Assembly: GCA_946886325.1 (NCBI GenBank)
Contig: CAMPIK010000194.1
Span: 1-5,633 of the forward strand
DNA length: 5,633 bases
Direction of reading: 5' to 3'
Source: an uncultured Shinella sp.
GTDB lineage: Bacteria; Pseudomonadota; Alphaproteobacteria; Rhizobiales; Rhizobiaceae
Below the pieces are notes generated by a model. It ran no database searches. It was not told the origin of the DNA and worked only from the letters and a program-made list of their open reading frames with translations. Positions 1-5,633 of the stretch are shown here, in pieces; position 1 is the stretch's first letter, and each line of letters opens with the position of its first letter. The position numbers were made by a program, and so were the translations under genes.

Positions 1-335
1 CCGATCAGCCGCATCCCGGCGCACCAGGCGGGTTCGCCGCGACGGCAGCTTTCGCAATGGCCGCAGCCGCGCATCGGCGCCACCGCCACCCGGTCGCCGG
101 GCTTCAGCCCGGTCACGGCGCTGCCGGCCGCGACGATCTCGCCGGCGAACTCGTGGCCGAGCACGTCATATTGCTTCAGCCCGAAGGTCGTCGGGTCCTC
201 CGTCATGTGCAGATCGGAGCCGCAAATGCCGCAGGCGGCGATCTTCAGCAGCACCTCGTCTTCAGCCGGCTCCGGCGCGGCGATGTCGTCGATGCGGAGC
301 GGCTCTCCCGTCGCCTCGAAAAGAACGGCCTTCAT
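1..335 (-). CDS. Zinc-dependent medium-chain alcohol dehydrogenase, N-terminal part (3' end outside window)
   Basis: This is the start of a GroES-like, zinc-containing alcohol/polyol dehydrogenase (MDR superfamily), a cytosolic enzyme that oxidises an alcohol with NAD(P)+. The 111 visible residues begin MKAVLFEATGEPLRI. The catalytic zinc site appears as CGICGSDLH (Cys38 as likely ligand) followed by GHEFAGEIV (His61, Glu62). The structural zinc lobe has four cysteines, Cys91, Cys94, Cys97 and Cys105, in the classic 3-3-8 spacing. GDRVAV at 80-85 is also typical. The Rossmann cofactor domain lies beyond position 1, so cofactor and substrate class (threonine, sorbitol, butanediol or other) cannot be read. 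The ATG overlaps the livM stop as ATGA, with GGAGGA six bases upstream (342-347), which fixes the start and couples its translation to the transporter. That coupling suggests it acts on the imported compound, which is an inference. Confidence 0.93.
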   Translation of the reverse strand, partial: MKAVLFEATGEPLRIDDIAAPEPAEDEVLLKIAACGICGSDLHMTEDPTTFGLKQYDVLGHEFAGEIVAAGSAVTGLKPGDRVAVAPMRGCGHCESCRRGEPAWCAGMRLI

Positions 336-1369
336 CTGCGGTCCTCCAGCAATGTCCGTCGCGTCGGAAACCACGGCGCGTCGACCACCTTGCAGATCAG
401 CCCCCAGATGCCGCCACGGGCGAAGAGCGCCATGGTCAGCGTCAAGAGGCCGAGCACCACGAGATAGGTCGCGCCGTATTCACCGAACCAGCGGTCGGCG
501 AAGAAATAGATGAGCGCGCCGATCAGCACGCCTTCGAGCGATCCGAGCCCGCCGACCATGACGATGAAGATCGCGATGCTCGCCCAGTTGGGATCATAGG
601 CGGAGGGCGGCGTGATGCGCAGTTGCGCCATGAAATAGACGGCGCCGGCAAGGCCGGTGCCGACGGCGGCGGCGATCCAGACGAGGAAGCGCAGCCGGCC
701 GACATTGACGCCCTGGCTCGCGGCCGCCACCGGGTTGTCGCGCATGGCGATCAGCGCCAGGCCGTAGCGCGAGCGCAGGAGCAGATAGGTGCCGCCGACC
801 GTCGCCAGCAGCATGAGCGCGCAGAGCGCCGAGACGCCGATGGCGCGCTCCATCGGTGAATAGCCGGTCATGACCCTGAGGCTCATGCCCGCGCCGGCAT
901 TGACATAGCCGAAGACGGAGGTCGCAAGCCGCATCACCTCGGCGACGACCCAGGTGCCGATGGCGAAATAGGGGCCGTCGAGCCGGTGCAGCAGTCCATA
1001 GGTCGGGATCGCCAGCAGCGCGGGCGCGATCATCGCCAGCACGACGGCGACGAAGGGATTGATGCCCCAGAGCTGCGCCATCACGAACATCATATAGGCC
1101 GCGACGCCGACAAAGGCCTGCTGGCCGACGGAGACGAGGCCGGCATAACCCGCCAGCAGGTTCCACATCTGCGCGACCGCGATGTAGCAGCAGAGCTCGA
1201 CGACATCCCGGATCAGGCCCTGGCTTGCCCAGAGCGGCATGGAGGCGACGGTGCAGATGATGCCGATGCCGAGCACCAGGGCGACGACGCCGGATGGCGT
1301 CTGGCGCTGCACGCGCACCGGCGGGAAGGTCGTGGCGTCATCGGGCGCGGCGGCAGTCACGTCGGTCAC
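332..1369 (-). CDS. livM: HAAT-family ABC transporter permease LivM
   Basis: One of two inner-membrane permeases forming the channel of a branched-chain amino acid-type importer. The protein is 345 residues from the chosen GTG start. A polar N-terminal tail (about 1-26) precedes roughly eight to ten hydrophobic segments. Family hallmarks are NLLAGYAGLVSVGQQAF at 70-86, GPYFAIGTW at 132-140, the cytoplasmic coupling loop RYGLALIAMRDNPVAAASQG at 201-220 (the EAA-like loop that contacts the ATPases), and GGLGSLEGVLIGA at 273-285. A longer frame opens with TTG at 1411, but it overlaps livH and has no clear ribosome site. The GTG at 1369 has AAGGAG seven bases upstream and starts four bases after the livH stop. 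The 3' end overlaps the dehydrogenase start by four bases. Family assignment is firm, but the solute carried is not determined by this subunit. Confidence 0.95.
   Translation of the reverse strand: MTDVTAAAPDDATTFPPVRVQRQTPSGVVALVLGIGIICTVASMPLWASQGLIRDVVELCCYIAVAQMWNLLAGYAGLVSVGQQAFVGVAAYMMFVMAQLWGINPFVAVVLAMIAPALLAIPTYGLLHRLDGPYFAIGTWVVAEVMRLATSVFGYVNAGAGMSLRVMTGYSPMERAIGVSALCALMLLATVGGTYLLLRSRYGLALIAMRDNPVAAASQGVNVGRLRFLVWIAAAVGTGLAGAVYFMAQLRITPPSAYDPNWASIAIFIVMVGGLGSLEGVLIGALIYFFADRWFGEYGATYLVVLGLLTLTMALFARGGIWGLICKVVDAPWFPTRRTLLEDRR
342..347 (-). promoter_or_regulatory. Ribosome binding site of the zinc dehydrogenase gene
   Basis: GGAGGA on the minus strand, six bases before the ATG at 335, located inside the last codons of livM. 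It supports the ATGA overlap start and suggests the dehydrogenase is translated well even though it sits at the end of the transporter genes. Confidence 0.75.
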
Positions 1370-1373
1370 GGCC

Positions 1374-2231
1374 TCACTCCTTTCCGAGAAGACCCTGCGG
1401 GCGCAGGGCAAGGATGATCAGGAAGACGAGGTGGCCGGCGAGGATGCCGAAGCCCGGATCGATGCGGAAGCCGATCGACTGGCTGATGCCGAGCACCATG
1501 GCGCCGAGGAAGGCGCCCCAGATGGAGCCCATGCCGCCGATGATGACCGCCTCGAAGGCATAGATGAGCTGGAAGGCGCCATCGGCCGGCGAGACGGTCG
1601 AGCGCATCGACTGGAACACCGCGGCAAAGCCGAGGATCGCCACGGCCAGCGCGGTCGCACCGGCATAGACGGTCTTCGGATCGACGCCGGACATCGCCGC
1701 CGCCTCCACATCGGCCGATGCCGCACGAAGCGACCGGCCGAAGCGGGTGAAGCGCATGGTGGCGGCAAGGCCTGCGGTCAGCACCGTCGCCGTCAGGAGC
1801 ACGATCAGCGGCAGCACGCCGACGAAGAGCGGCCCGACCTGGAAGGAGGCCTGCGCGATGCCGGCATTCGGCATGGAGCGGGTATCGGCGGACCAGACCT
1901 GCAGCATGGCGTTCTGCATCGCGATCGACAGGCCGAACGTGGCGATCAATGAGGGCAGCGGGTCGGCGCCGACGACGCGGTTCAGCACGAAGCGCTGCAG
2001 CACGAGGCCGATGATCGCGCCGAGCGCCACGAGGATCACCAGCACCGACCAGGGGCCGAGCGCGAAGGTCGAGGCGATGCTGATGCCTGTCAGCGCCAGC
2101 AGCACCATGAGGTCGCCATGGGTGATGTTGACGATGCGCATCACGCCGAACATCAGCGCCATGCCGAGCGCGTATTGCGCGTAGAGGCCGCCGAGCAGGA
2201 CCCCCTGGACGAGCGCATCAAGCCACTGCAT
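1374..2231 (-). CDS. livH: HAAT-family ABC transporter permease LivH
   Basis: Second inner-membrane permease of the importer, 285 residues and of usual length for LivH. It shows about eight hydrophobic segments (roughly 6-30, 37-56, 61-84, 92-112, 135-157, 186-207, 221-250, 262-276). Diagnostic motifs are GVMRIVNITHGDLMVL at 29-44, the coupling loop GRSLRAASADVEAAAMSGVD at 165-184, AFEAVIIGGMGSIWGAFLGA at 225-244, and the C-terminal LRPQGLLG at 276-283. The ATG start lies inside the end of livF (14-base overlap) and is preceded by GGAG six bases upstream (2238-2241). It pairs with LivM as the heterodimeric membrane core and would receive LivF/LivG on the cytoplasmic face. No truncation or frameshift is visible. 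Confidence 0.95.
   Translation of the reverse strand: MQWLDALVQGVLLGGLYAQYALGMALMFGVMRIVNITHGDLMVLLALTGISIASTFALGPWSVLVILVALGAIIGLVLQRFVLNRVVGADPLPSLIATFGLSIAMQNAMLQVWSADTRSMPNAGIAQASFQVGPLFVGVLPLIVLLTATVLTAGLAATMRFTRFGRSLRAASADVEAAAMSGVDPKTVYAGATALAVAILGFAAVFQSMRSTVSPADGAFQLIYAFEAVIIGGMGSIWGAFLGAMVLGISQSIGFRIDPGFGILAGHLVFLIILALRPQGLLGKE
1377..1382 (-). promoter_or_regulatory. Ribosome binding site deciding the livM GTG start
   Basis: AAGGAG on the minus strand, seven bases before GTG at 1369 and within the last codons of livH. It favours the 345-residue LivM over the longer frame opening with TTG at 1411. Confidence 0.7.
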
Positions 2232-2946
2232 GGGACGCTCCGAAATAGGCTTCGCCGATCGCCTCGCGGGTCATGTCGGCCGATCGTCCGCTGAGCGTCA
2301 CCCGCCCCTCCAGCATGCAATAGAGCCGGTCGGAGGCCGATTTCGCCAGGCCGACATCCTGCTCGACCAGGATGATCGCGGTGCCGTTCTTCGAGATCGA
2401 CGGGATCGACTGATAGATCTCCTTGACCACTTTCGGAGCGAGCCCGAGGCTGATCTCGTCGCAGAGCAGCAGCCGCGGCTGGTTCAGCAGCGCGCGGCCG
2501 ATCGCCACCATCTGCTGCTGACCGCCGGAGAGAGATTGCACGGGCACGCCCTGCTTCTCTTTCAGGATCGGGAAGAGCGCATAGACGCGCTCGATCGTCC
2601 AGGCCTCGCCGCGCACGGGGGCGGCATGGTCGAGCGCCACGCGCAGGTTGTCGGCGACCGACATGCCGACGAAGAGCCGCCGGCCCTCCGGCACGATGGC
2701 GATGCCTTCGGCCACCATGCGATGCGGCTTGCTGCCGCCGACCGGGCGGCCGTCGAGGCGCACCATGTCCGGCGCGACGCGCGAGAGCCCCATGATCGAT
2801 TTCAGAAGCGTCGACTTGCCGGCACCGTTCGCGCCGATCAGCGCCACGACCTCGCCGGCCGAAATCTCGATATCGACGCCGTAGAGCGCCTGGAAATCGC
2901 CGTAGCGGGCGACGAGCCCGTGCGTGGAAAGAAGAGCGGCACTCAT
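2218..2946 (-). CDS. livF: HAAT-family ABC transporter ATP-binding protein LivF
   Basis: Cytoplasmic ATPase subunit, 242 residues, full length for LivF. Motifs in order are Walker A GANGAGKST (38-46), the Q-loop region VPEGRRLF (85-92), signature LSGGQQQM (139-146), Walker B LLLCDE (159-164), D-loop SLGLAP (166-171), and switch region LVEQD (193-197). As in LivF proteins generally, Glu87 stands where most ABC ATPases have the Q-loop Gln, and Gln196 stands where the switch His is expected. Walker B carries Cys162 and is followed by Ile165 where most family members have Pro. The signature motif is canonical. The ATG overlaps the livG stop as ATGA, with GGGGA seven bases upstream. It should form a heterodimer with LivG under LivHM. 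Confidence 0.96.
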   Translation of the reverse strand: MSAALLSTHGLVARYGDFQALYGVDIEISAGEVVALIGANGAGKSTLLKSIMGLSRVAPDMVRLDGRPVGGSKPHRMVAEGIAIVPEGRRLFVGMSVADNLRVALDHAAPVRGEAWTIERVYALFPILKEKQGVPVQSLSGGQQQMVAIGRALLNQPRLLLCDEISLGLAPKVVKEIYQSIPSISKNGTAIILVEQDVGLAKSASDRLYCMLEGRVTLSGRSADMTREAIGEAYFGASHAVA

Positions 2947-3668
2947 GCCTCGATCCCCATATAGACGCGCCGGACCTCGGGATTGGCGATGACCTCGTCG
3001 GGCGAGCCCTCCGCGATCTTCTCGCCGAAGTTCAGCACCATGATCCGGTCGGCGACGGCGAGCAGCGCGTGCAGCACATGCTCGATCCAGACGATCGTCA
3101 CGCCCCGGTCGCGGATGCGGCGGATCAGTTGCACCAGCGCCTTGCCCTCCTCGTCGGTCAGCCCGCCGGCGATCTCGTCGAGCAGCAGCAGCTTCGGGGA
3201 GGAGGCGAGCGCGCGGGCGAGCTCCAGCCGCTTGCGGTCGAGCAGCGTCAGCGCGCCGGCCGAGCGGTTGGCCTTGTCGGTCAGTTCGCAGTCGCGGAGG
3301 ATCTGCGCGCAGAGCGCATAGCTTTCCGCCTCCGACCGCCCGCCGCCGAAGGAAGCGGCAACGAGCAGGTTCTCGAAGGTGGTCATGCCCACATAGGGGC
3401 GGGGGATCTGGTAGGTTCGGCCGATGCCGATCCGGCAGCGCACATAGGGCGGCTGCCCGACGAGGCGCTCTCCCGCGAAGACCAGCCCGCCGGTGTCGTT
3501 CCTGATGTCGCCGCTGATCAGGTTGAAAAGCGTCGTCTTCCCGGCCCCGTTCGGACCGAGGATGCCGAGCACCTCGCCGCCGCGCACATCGAAGCTGATG
3601 TCCTGCAGCACGCGCAAGGCCCCGAAGGACTTGCTCAACCCTCTTGCTTCAAGCAATACGCCGCTCAA
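2943..3668 (-). CDS. livG: HAAT-family ABC transporter ATP-binding protein LivG, with degenerate signature motif
   Basis: Cytoplasmic ATPase partner of LivF, 241 residues. Walker A is GPNGAGKTT (38-46), the Q-loop Gln is Gln87 in GRTYQIPRPY, Walker B is LLLLDE (160-165), followed by IAGGL, and the switch His is His197 in WIEHVLHAL. The C-terminal EGSPDEVIANPEVRRVYMG is typical of LivG. The oddity is the signature motif: where LSxGQ is expected the protein reads LTLLDRKRLELARAL (140-154), lacking the Ser-Gly-Gly-Gln core. From memory, similar LTL-DRKR forms occur in a subset of LivG-like proteins, so this is probably a functional lineage variant rather than decay. The start is TTG at 3668, chosen because GGAGGAG lies five bases upstream and no ATG or GTG is suitably placed. 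It begins about 100 bases after the binding-protein gene. Confidence 0.94.
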   Translation of the reverse strand: MSGVLLEARGLSKSFGALRVLQDISFDVRGGEVLGILGPNGAGKTTLFNLISGDIRNDTGGLVFAGERLVGQPPYVRCRIGIGRTYQIPRPYVGMTTFENLLVAASFGGGRSEAESYALCAQILRDCELTDKANRSAGALTLLDRKRLELARALASSPKLLLLDEIAGGLTDEEGKALVQLIRRIRDRGVTIVWIEHVLHALLAVADRIMVLNFGEKIAEGSPDEVIANPEVRRVYMGIEA

Positions 3669-3673
3669 AAATG

Positions 3674-3680
3674 CTCCTCC
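3674..3680 (-). promoter_or_regulatory. Ribosome binding site deciding the livG TTG start
   Basis: GGAGGAG on the minus strand, five bases before TTG at 3668. The strong site and good spacing are the reason to accept the rare start codon. The next in-frame TTG is four codons later and worse placed. Confidence 0.75.
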
Positions 3681-3695
3681 GCAACCAGCCCCGTA

Positions 3696-3717
3696 CGGGC
3701 GGGATAGGCCCCGCCCG
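3696..3717 (-). other. Second GC-rich stem-loop in the spacer before livG
   Basis: In the transcript, arms CGGGCGGG and CCCGCCCG form a perfect 8-bp, all-GC stem around the six-base loop GCCTAT. It ends 15 bases before the livG ribosome site and has no U-run after it. Together with the hairpin at 3747-3762 it could stabilise an SDR/receptor message or dampen read-through into livG. It leaves the livG ribosome site unpaired. Confidence 0.6.
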
Positions 3718-3746
3718 CCGTTTGGTTTTCGTCCTGTTCAGCGCCC

Positions 3747-3762
3747 CGGCCTTTTCAGGCCG
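3747..3762 (-). other. Stem-loop just after the binding-protein stop (intercistronic RNA hairpin)
   Basis: In the transcript, arms CGGCCT and AGGCCG form a perfect 6-bp stem closed by a GAAA tetraloop, a very stable loop type (GNRA). It begins seven bases after the stop codon of the binding-protein gene. No U-run follows, so it is not a standard intrinsic terminator. By analogy with other binding-protein operons such as malE-malF, it may shield the 3' end of the receptor mRNA from exonucleases. That role is inferred. Confidence 0.6.
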
Positions 3763-3769
3763 CAGCCGA

Positions 3770-5068
3770 TCAGGAGGCCCAGTCGATGACCTTCATCTTC
3801 TGCTCGGGTTCGAACAGCGAGTTGACCGTGTTGTCGACGATCTTCAGGTCGTAGGGCCACGTGTCGCCCTTCACCCACTGGCCGCCGAAGATCGGCGTCG
3901 TGGAGACGTTCTTGTGCGGTCCGCTGGAGAAATCGACCTTGCCGATGAGCGTATCGATCTTGGTCGCCACCATGGCATCCCGGATCGATGTGCGATCGAG
4001 TGGGTTGGAGGCGCGTTTGAGGATGTCGAGCGCCACTTCCCAGATCGCATGGCTGTAGCCGAGCGGCTGCGTCCACTGCTTCTTGGTCTCGCTTTCCCAC
4101 TGGTCGGCGATGTCGCGGCTGACCTGGCCGGTGAGCGTCGACTTGAACGGGAAGGCCGGCGTCCACCAGACCTCCGACGACATGCCGTCGCCGAGCGGAC
4201 CGAGCGCCTGCACGCCGCCGGGGAACAGCAGCGCTGCCGCAACGGTCACCGCCTTCGGCTTGTAGCCCTGCTGGGCGCACTGGTTGACGAAGGTCTTGAG
4301 GTCATCCGGATAGGTGATGCCGCCGATGATCTCGCAGCCCGCCTCCTTGAAGGCGGCGATCTGGGCGGAATAGTCGTTGGTGCGCGGCTGGAAGAAGCCC
4401 GGAACGACGATCTCGAAACCGGCCTTCTGGGTCGGTGCGGGCAGGCCGTAGTCGTTGTTGCCCCAGGTTTCGCCGTCGGCGTTCTGCGGGAACAGCATGC
4501 CGACCTTGCGGTTGGTGTCGATCGTGTTCCAGAGGCCGACGAAGGTGTTGAGCGCCTCGTCGAGGCCCCAGAAGAAGTGATAGGTCCAGTTGAACGGCTT
4601 GTCCTGCCCGCCGCGCGGGAAGATGATGGCCTGCCACGGCGCGCCCGTCGAAAGGCACGGGCACTCGTTGAGTTCCGCCTGGTCTGCCGAGGGGCTAACC
4701 GTGTCGGTGGTCGATGCCGGCAGGAGGAGATGCACCTCGTCGTTCAGGATGAGGTCGCCGGCCACTTCCGCCGCGCGGTTCGGGTCGGACTGGCTGTCGC
4801 GGATCAGGATCTCGACGTCGAACTTGCCGGCGGACGTTTCGAGACCGTCCTTGAGCAGCGTCTGGATCTTCTCGGCCGCCCAGCCGTCGGTCTCGCCGAA
4901 AAGCGCGAGCGGGCCGGTTGCGGGCGTCACGAAGCCGATCTTGATCGTGCCGGCGCTCTGGGCGCGGGCGACCATCGGCGCGCCGAGCGCCGATGCGGCA
5001 AGTCCGGCGCCGATGCCCTTGAGCACGGTGCGGCGCGTCGTGTTGGAATGTGTCGTGTTCAGGTCCAC
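3770..5068 (-). CDS. Periplasmic substrate-binding protein of HAAT/Liv type (Peripla_BP_6-like), Tat-exported
   Basis: Solute receptor of the importer, 432 residues from GTG at 5068, which has GGAGGA seven bases upstream; the same frame stays open further upstream but without such a site. The N-terminus is a twin-arginine signal: TRRTVLK at 11-17, a hydrophobic stretch about 18-34, and a likely signal-peptidase cut after VARA (36/37). The mature chain opens TIKIGFVTPATGPLALFGE, the first strand and ligand loop of type I periplasmic binding proteins. PASTTDTVSPS (117-127) sits where LivJ-type proteins hold Ser/Thr ligand contacts. The mature part has about 14 tryptophans and four cysteines (136, 138, 245, 264). 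It resembles receptors for amides, aromatic acids or other small solutes as much as leucine-type ones, so I assign no ligand. Its place just ahead of livGFHM makes it the cognate receptor. Confidence 0.93.
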   Translation of the reverse strand: MDLNTTHSNTTRRTVLKGIGAGLAASALGAPMVARAQSAGTIKIGFVTPATGPLALFGETDGWAAEKIQTLLKDGLETSAGKFDVEILIRDSQSDPNRAAEVAGDLILNDEVHLLLPASTTDTVSPSADQAELNECPCLSTGAPWQAIIFPRGGQDKPFNWTYHFFWGLDEALNTFVGLWNTIDTNRKVGMLFPQNADGETWGNNDYGLPAPTQKAGFEIVVPGFFQPRTNDYSAQIAAFKEAGCEIIGGITYPDDLKTFVNQCAQQGYKPKAVTVAAALLFPGGVQALGPLGDGMSSEVWWTPAFPFKSTLTGQVSRDIADQWESETKKQWTQPLGYSHAIWEVALDILKRASNPLDRTSIRDAMVATKIDTLIGKVDFSSGPHKNVSTTPIFGGQWVKGDTWPYDLKIVDNTVNSLFEPEQKMKVIDWAS

Positions 5069-5075
5069 CTTGGTT

Positions 5076-5081
5076 TCCTCC
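5076..5081 (-). promoter_or_regulatory. Ribosome binding site deciding the binding-protein GTG start
   Basis: GGAGGA (within GGGAGGAAA) on the minus strand, seven bases before GTG at 5068. It sets the start so that the protein begins MDLNTTHSNTTRR, a normal n-region for a twin-arginine signal. Confidence 0.75.
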
Positions 5082-5115
5082 CTCTGGTGTGTGGTCTGCA
5101 CGCTGTCGTCTCCGT

Positions 5116-5142
5116 GGCCGGCCGTTCCTCCCCGTCCGGCCG
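5116..5142 (-). repeat. Imperfect GC-rich inverted repeat between the SDR and binding-protein genes
   Basis: The 79-base spacer (5069-5147) holds GGCCGG/CCGGCC arms that can pair in two registers (5116-5121 with 5136-5141, or 5119-5124 with 5137-5142). The loop is 12 to 14 bases. It lacks a U-run and has no convincing promoter boxes beside it. It may be a weak intercistronic hairpin, a protein-binding palindrome or simply GC bias. Confidence 0.3.
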
Positions 5143-5147
5143 CCGGT

Positions 5148-5633
5148 CTACTTGATGCGGTTCATCGACCCCCCGTCGATGACGATCTGGCTGCCGGTCA
5201 CGTAGGACGAGCAGGGCGAGGCGAGGTAAAGCGCCAGGCCCTTGATGTCCTCGGTGTTGCCGATCCGGCCGATCAGCGACTGTTCCTCGAAGGCCTTTCG
5301 GTCGGCCGGGATCTTCAGCCGGCCGCCGGCAATGTTGGTCATGAAGGGGCCGGGCGATATGCAGTTGATGAGGATGCCTGATATGCCGAGTTCCATCGCC
5401 ATCTGGCGCACGAAATGGTCGACGCCCGCCTTGGCGGGCATGTAGGGCGTGCCGACGATCGCCTCGTTGATCTGGGCGGCGATCGAGGATGTGACGATGA
5501 TGCGGCCGCCGCCCGTCGCCTTCATGTGGCGTGCAGCGTGTTTGACGGTCGTGTAGACGGAGGTGAGGTTCACCTCGATGACCCGGTCCCAGTGGTGGTC
5601 GTCGAGCACGTCGATGGCGCCTTCGGGGATGCG
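5148..5633 (-). CDS. Short-chain dehydrogenase/reductase (SDR), C-terminal part (5' end outside window)
   Basis: The last 161 residues of a classical SDR, an NAD(P)-dependent cytosolic oxidoreductase usually about 250 residues long. The reading frame is open to the window edge, where the fragment begins RIPEGAIDVLDDHHWDRVIE. Visible landmarks, in fragment numbering, are the tetrad Asn in EVNLTSV (Asn22), the catalytic Ser in IVTSSIAA (Ser49/Ser50), the YxxxK pair YMPAKAG (Tyr64, Lys68), NCISPGPFMTNIA after the active site, and the C-terminal YVTGSQIVIDGGS. The full catalytic set is therefore present. The Rossmann glycine motif that would separate NAD from NADP preference lies outside. The gene ends 79 bases before the binding-protein start with no terminator between them, so it probably belongs to the same operon. 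Its substrate cannot be named from this part. Confidence 0.94.
   Translation of the reverse strand, partial: RIPEGAIDVLDDHHWDRVIEVNLTSVYTTVKHAARHMKATGGGRIIVTSSIAAQINEAIVGTPYMPAKAGVDHFVRQMAMELGISGILINCISPGPFMTNIAGGRLKIPADRKAFEEQSLIGRIGNTEDIKGLALYLASPCSSYVTGSQIVIDGGSMNRIK

Noticed and set aside
1370..1411. A longer LivM starting at TTG 1411
   Set aside because: The extra 14 residues lie within the livH coding end and have no matching ribosome site, while GTG at 1369 has AAGGAG at seven bases.
57..2964. Several plus-strand open frames of 130-245 residues opposite the dehydrogenase, livM, livH and livF
   Set aside because: They mirror well-supported minus-strand genes, have low-complexity Arg/Ala/His/Asp-rich translations, and show no family motifs.
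3696..3762. An intrinsic terminator between the receptor gene and livG
   Set aside because: Both hairpins are stable but neither is followed by a U-run, and the downstream genes complete the same transporter, so read-through is expected.
3674..3778. Pairing between CCTCC at the end of the receptor gene and the livG ribosome site as a translational switch
   Set aside because: Only five base pairs are possible in any register. Any CCTCC resembles an anti-Shine-Dalgarno sequence, so the match carries little weight.
3644..5155. A 503-residue open frame on the plus strand opposite the binding-protein gene
   Set aside because: It is antisense to a gene with clear signal peptide, family motifs and ribosome site. 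Its translation is rich in Arg, Ala, Gly and Asp without any recognisable domain, as expected for the mirror frame of GC-rich coding DNA.
1..5633. Mobile elements, CRISPR arrays, tRNA or other RNA genes, phage or defence genes
   Set aside because: I saw no transposase or integrase motifs, spaced direct repeats, or tRNA-like folds. The window is filled by one co-directional metabolic operon.

Overview
This GC-rich window has the codon use (third positions mostly G or C) and protein style of an alphaproteobacterium. I infer a Rhizobiales-type soil or plant-associated organism. The inference rests on base composition and on the kind of operon, since no marker gene is present. Every gene I can support lies on the minus strand, so transcription runs from the right edge to the left edge. 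The operon enters from beyond position 5633 and leaves beyond position 1.

In the order of transcription the layout is: (1) the C-terminal two thirds of a short-chain dehydrogenase/reductase (5148-5633, 5' end outside the window); (2) a periplasmic substrate-binding protein of the branched-chain amino acid type with a twin-arginine signal (3770-5068); (3) a roughly 100-base spacer with two perfect stem-loops (3669-3769); (4) the ATPase LivG (2943-3668); (5) the ATPase LivF (2218-2946); (6) the permease LivH (1374-2231); (7) the permease LivM (332-1369); (8) the N-terminal 111 residues of a zinc-dependent medium-chain alcohol dehydrogenase (1-335, 3' end outside the window). From livG to the dehydrogenase the genes overlap by 4 or 14 bases or are 4 bases apart, so they form one translationally coupled unit.

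Together these genes look like a complete ABC importer of the hydrophobic amino acid transporter (HAAT/Liv) family built into a catabolic operon with two NAD(P)-type oxidoreductases. The binding protein would capture a small solute in the periplasm, LivHM/LivGF would import it, and the SDR and zinc dehydrogenase would oxidise it or a product of it. The HAAT family is known to carry urea, amides, aromatic acids and other compounds besides leucine, isoleucine and valine. The oxidoreductases suggest a hydroxylated or carbonyl substrate, but the sequence does not name it.

I found no undescribed system, mobile element, CRISPR array, RNA gene or promoter. The points most worth a second look are the asymmetric ATPase sites of LivG/LivF (all unusual residues fall in one composite site), the paired stem-loops after the binding-protein gene, and the unknown substrate. 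Spacers without genes are all under 110 bases.
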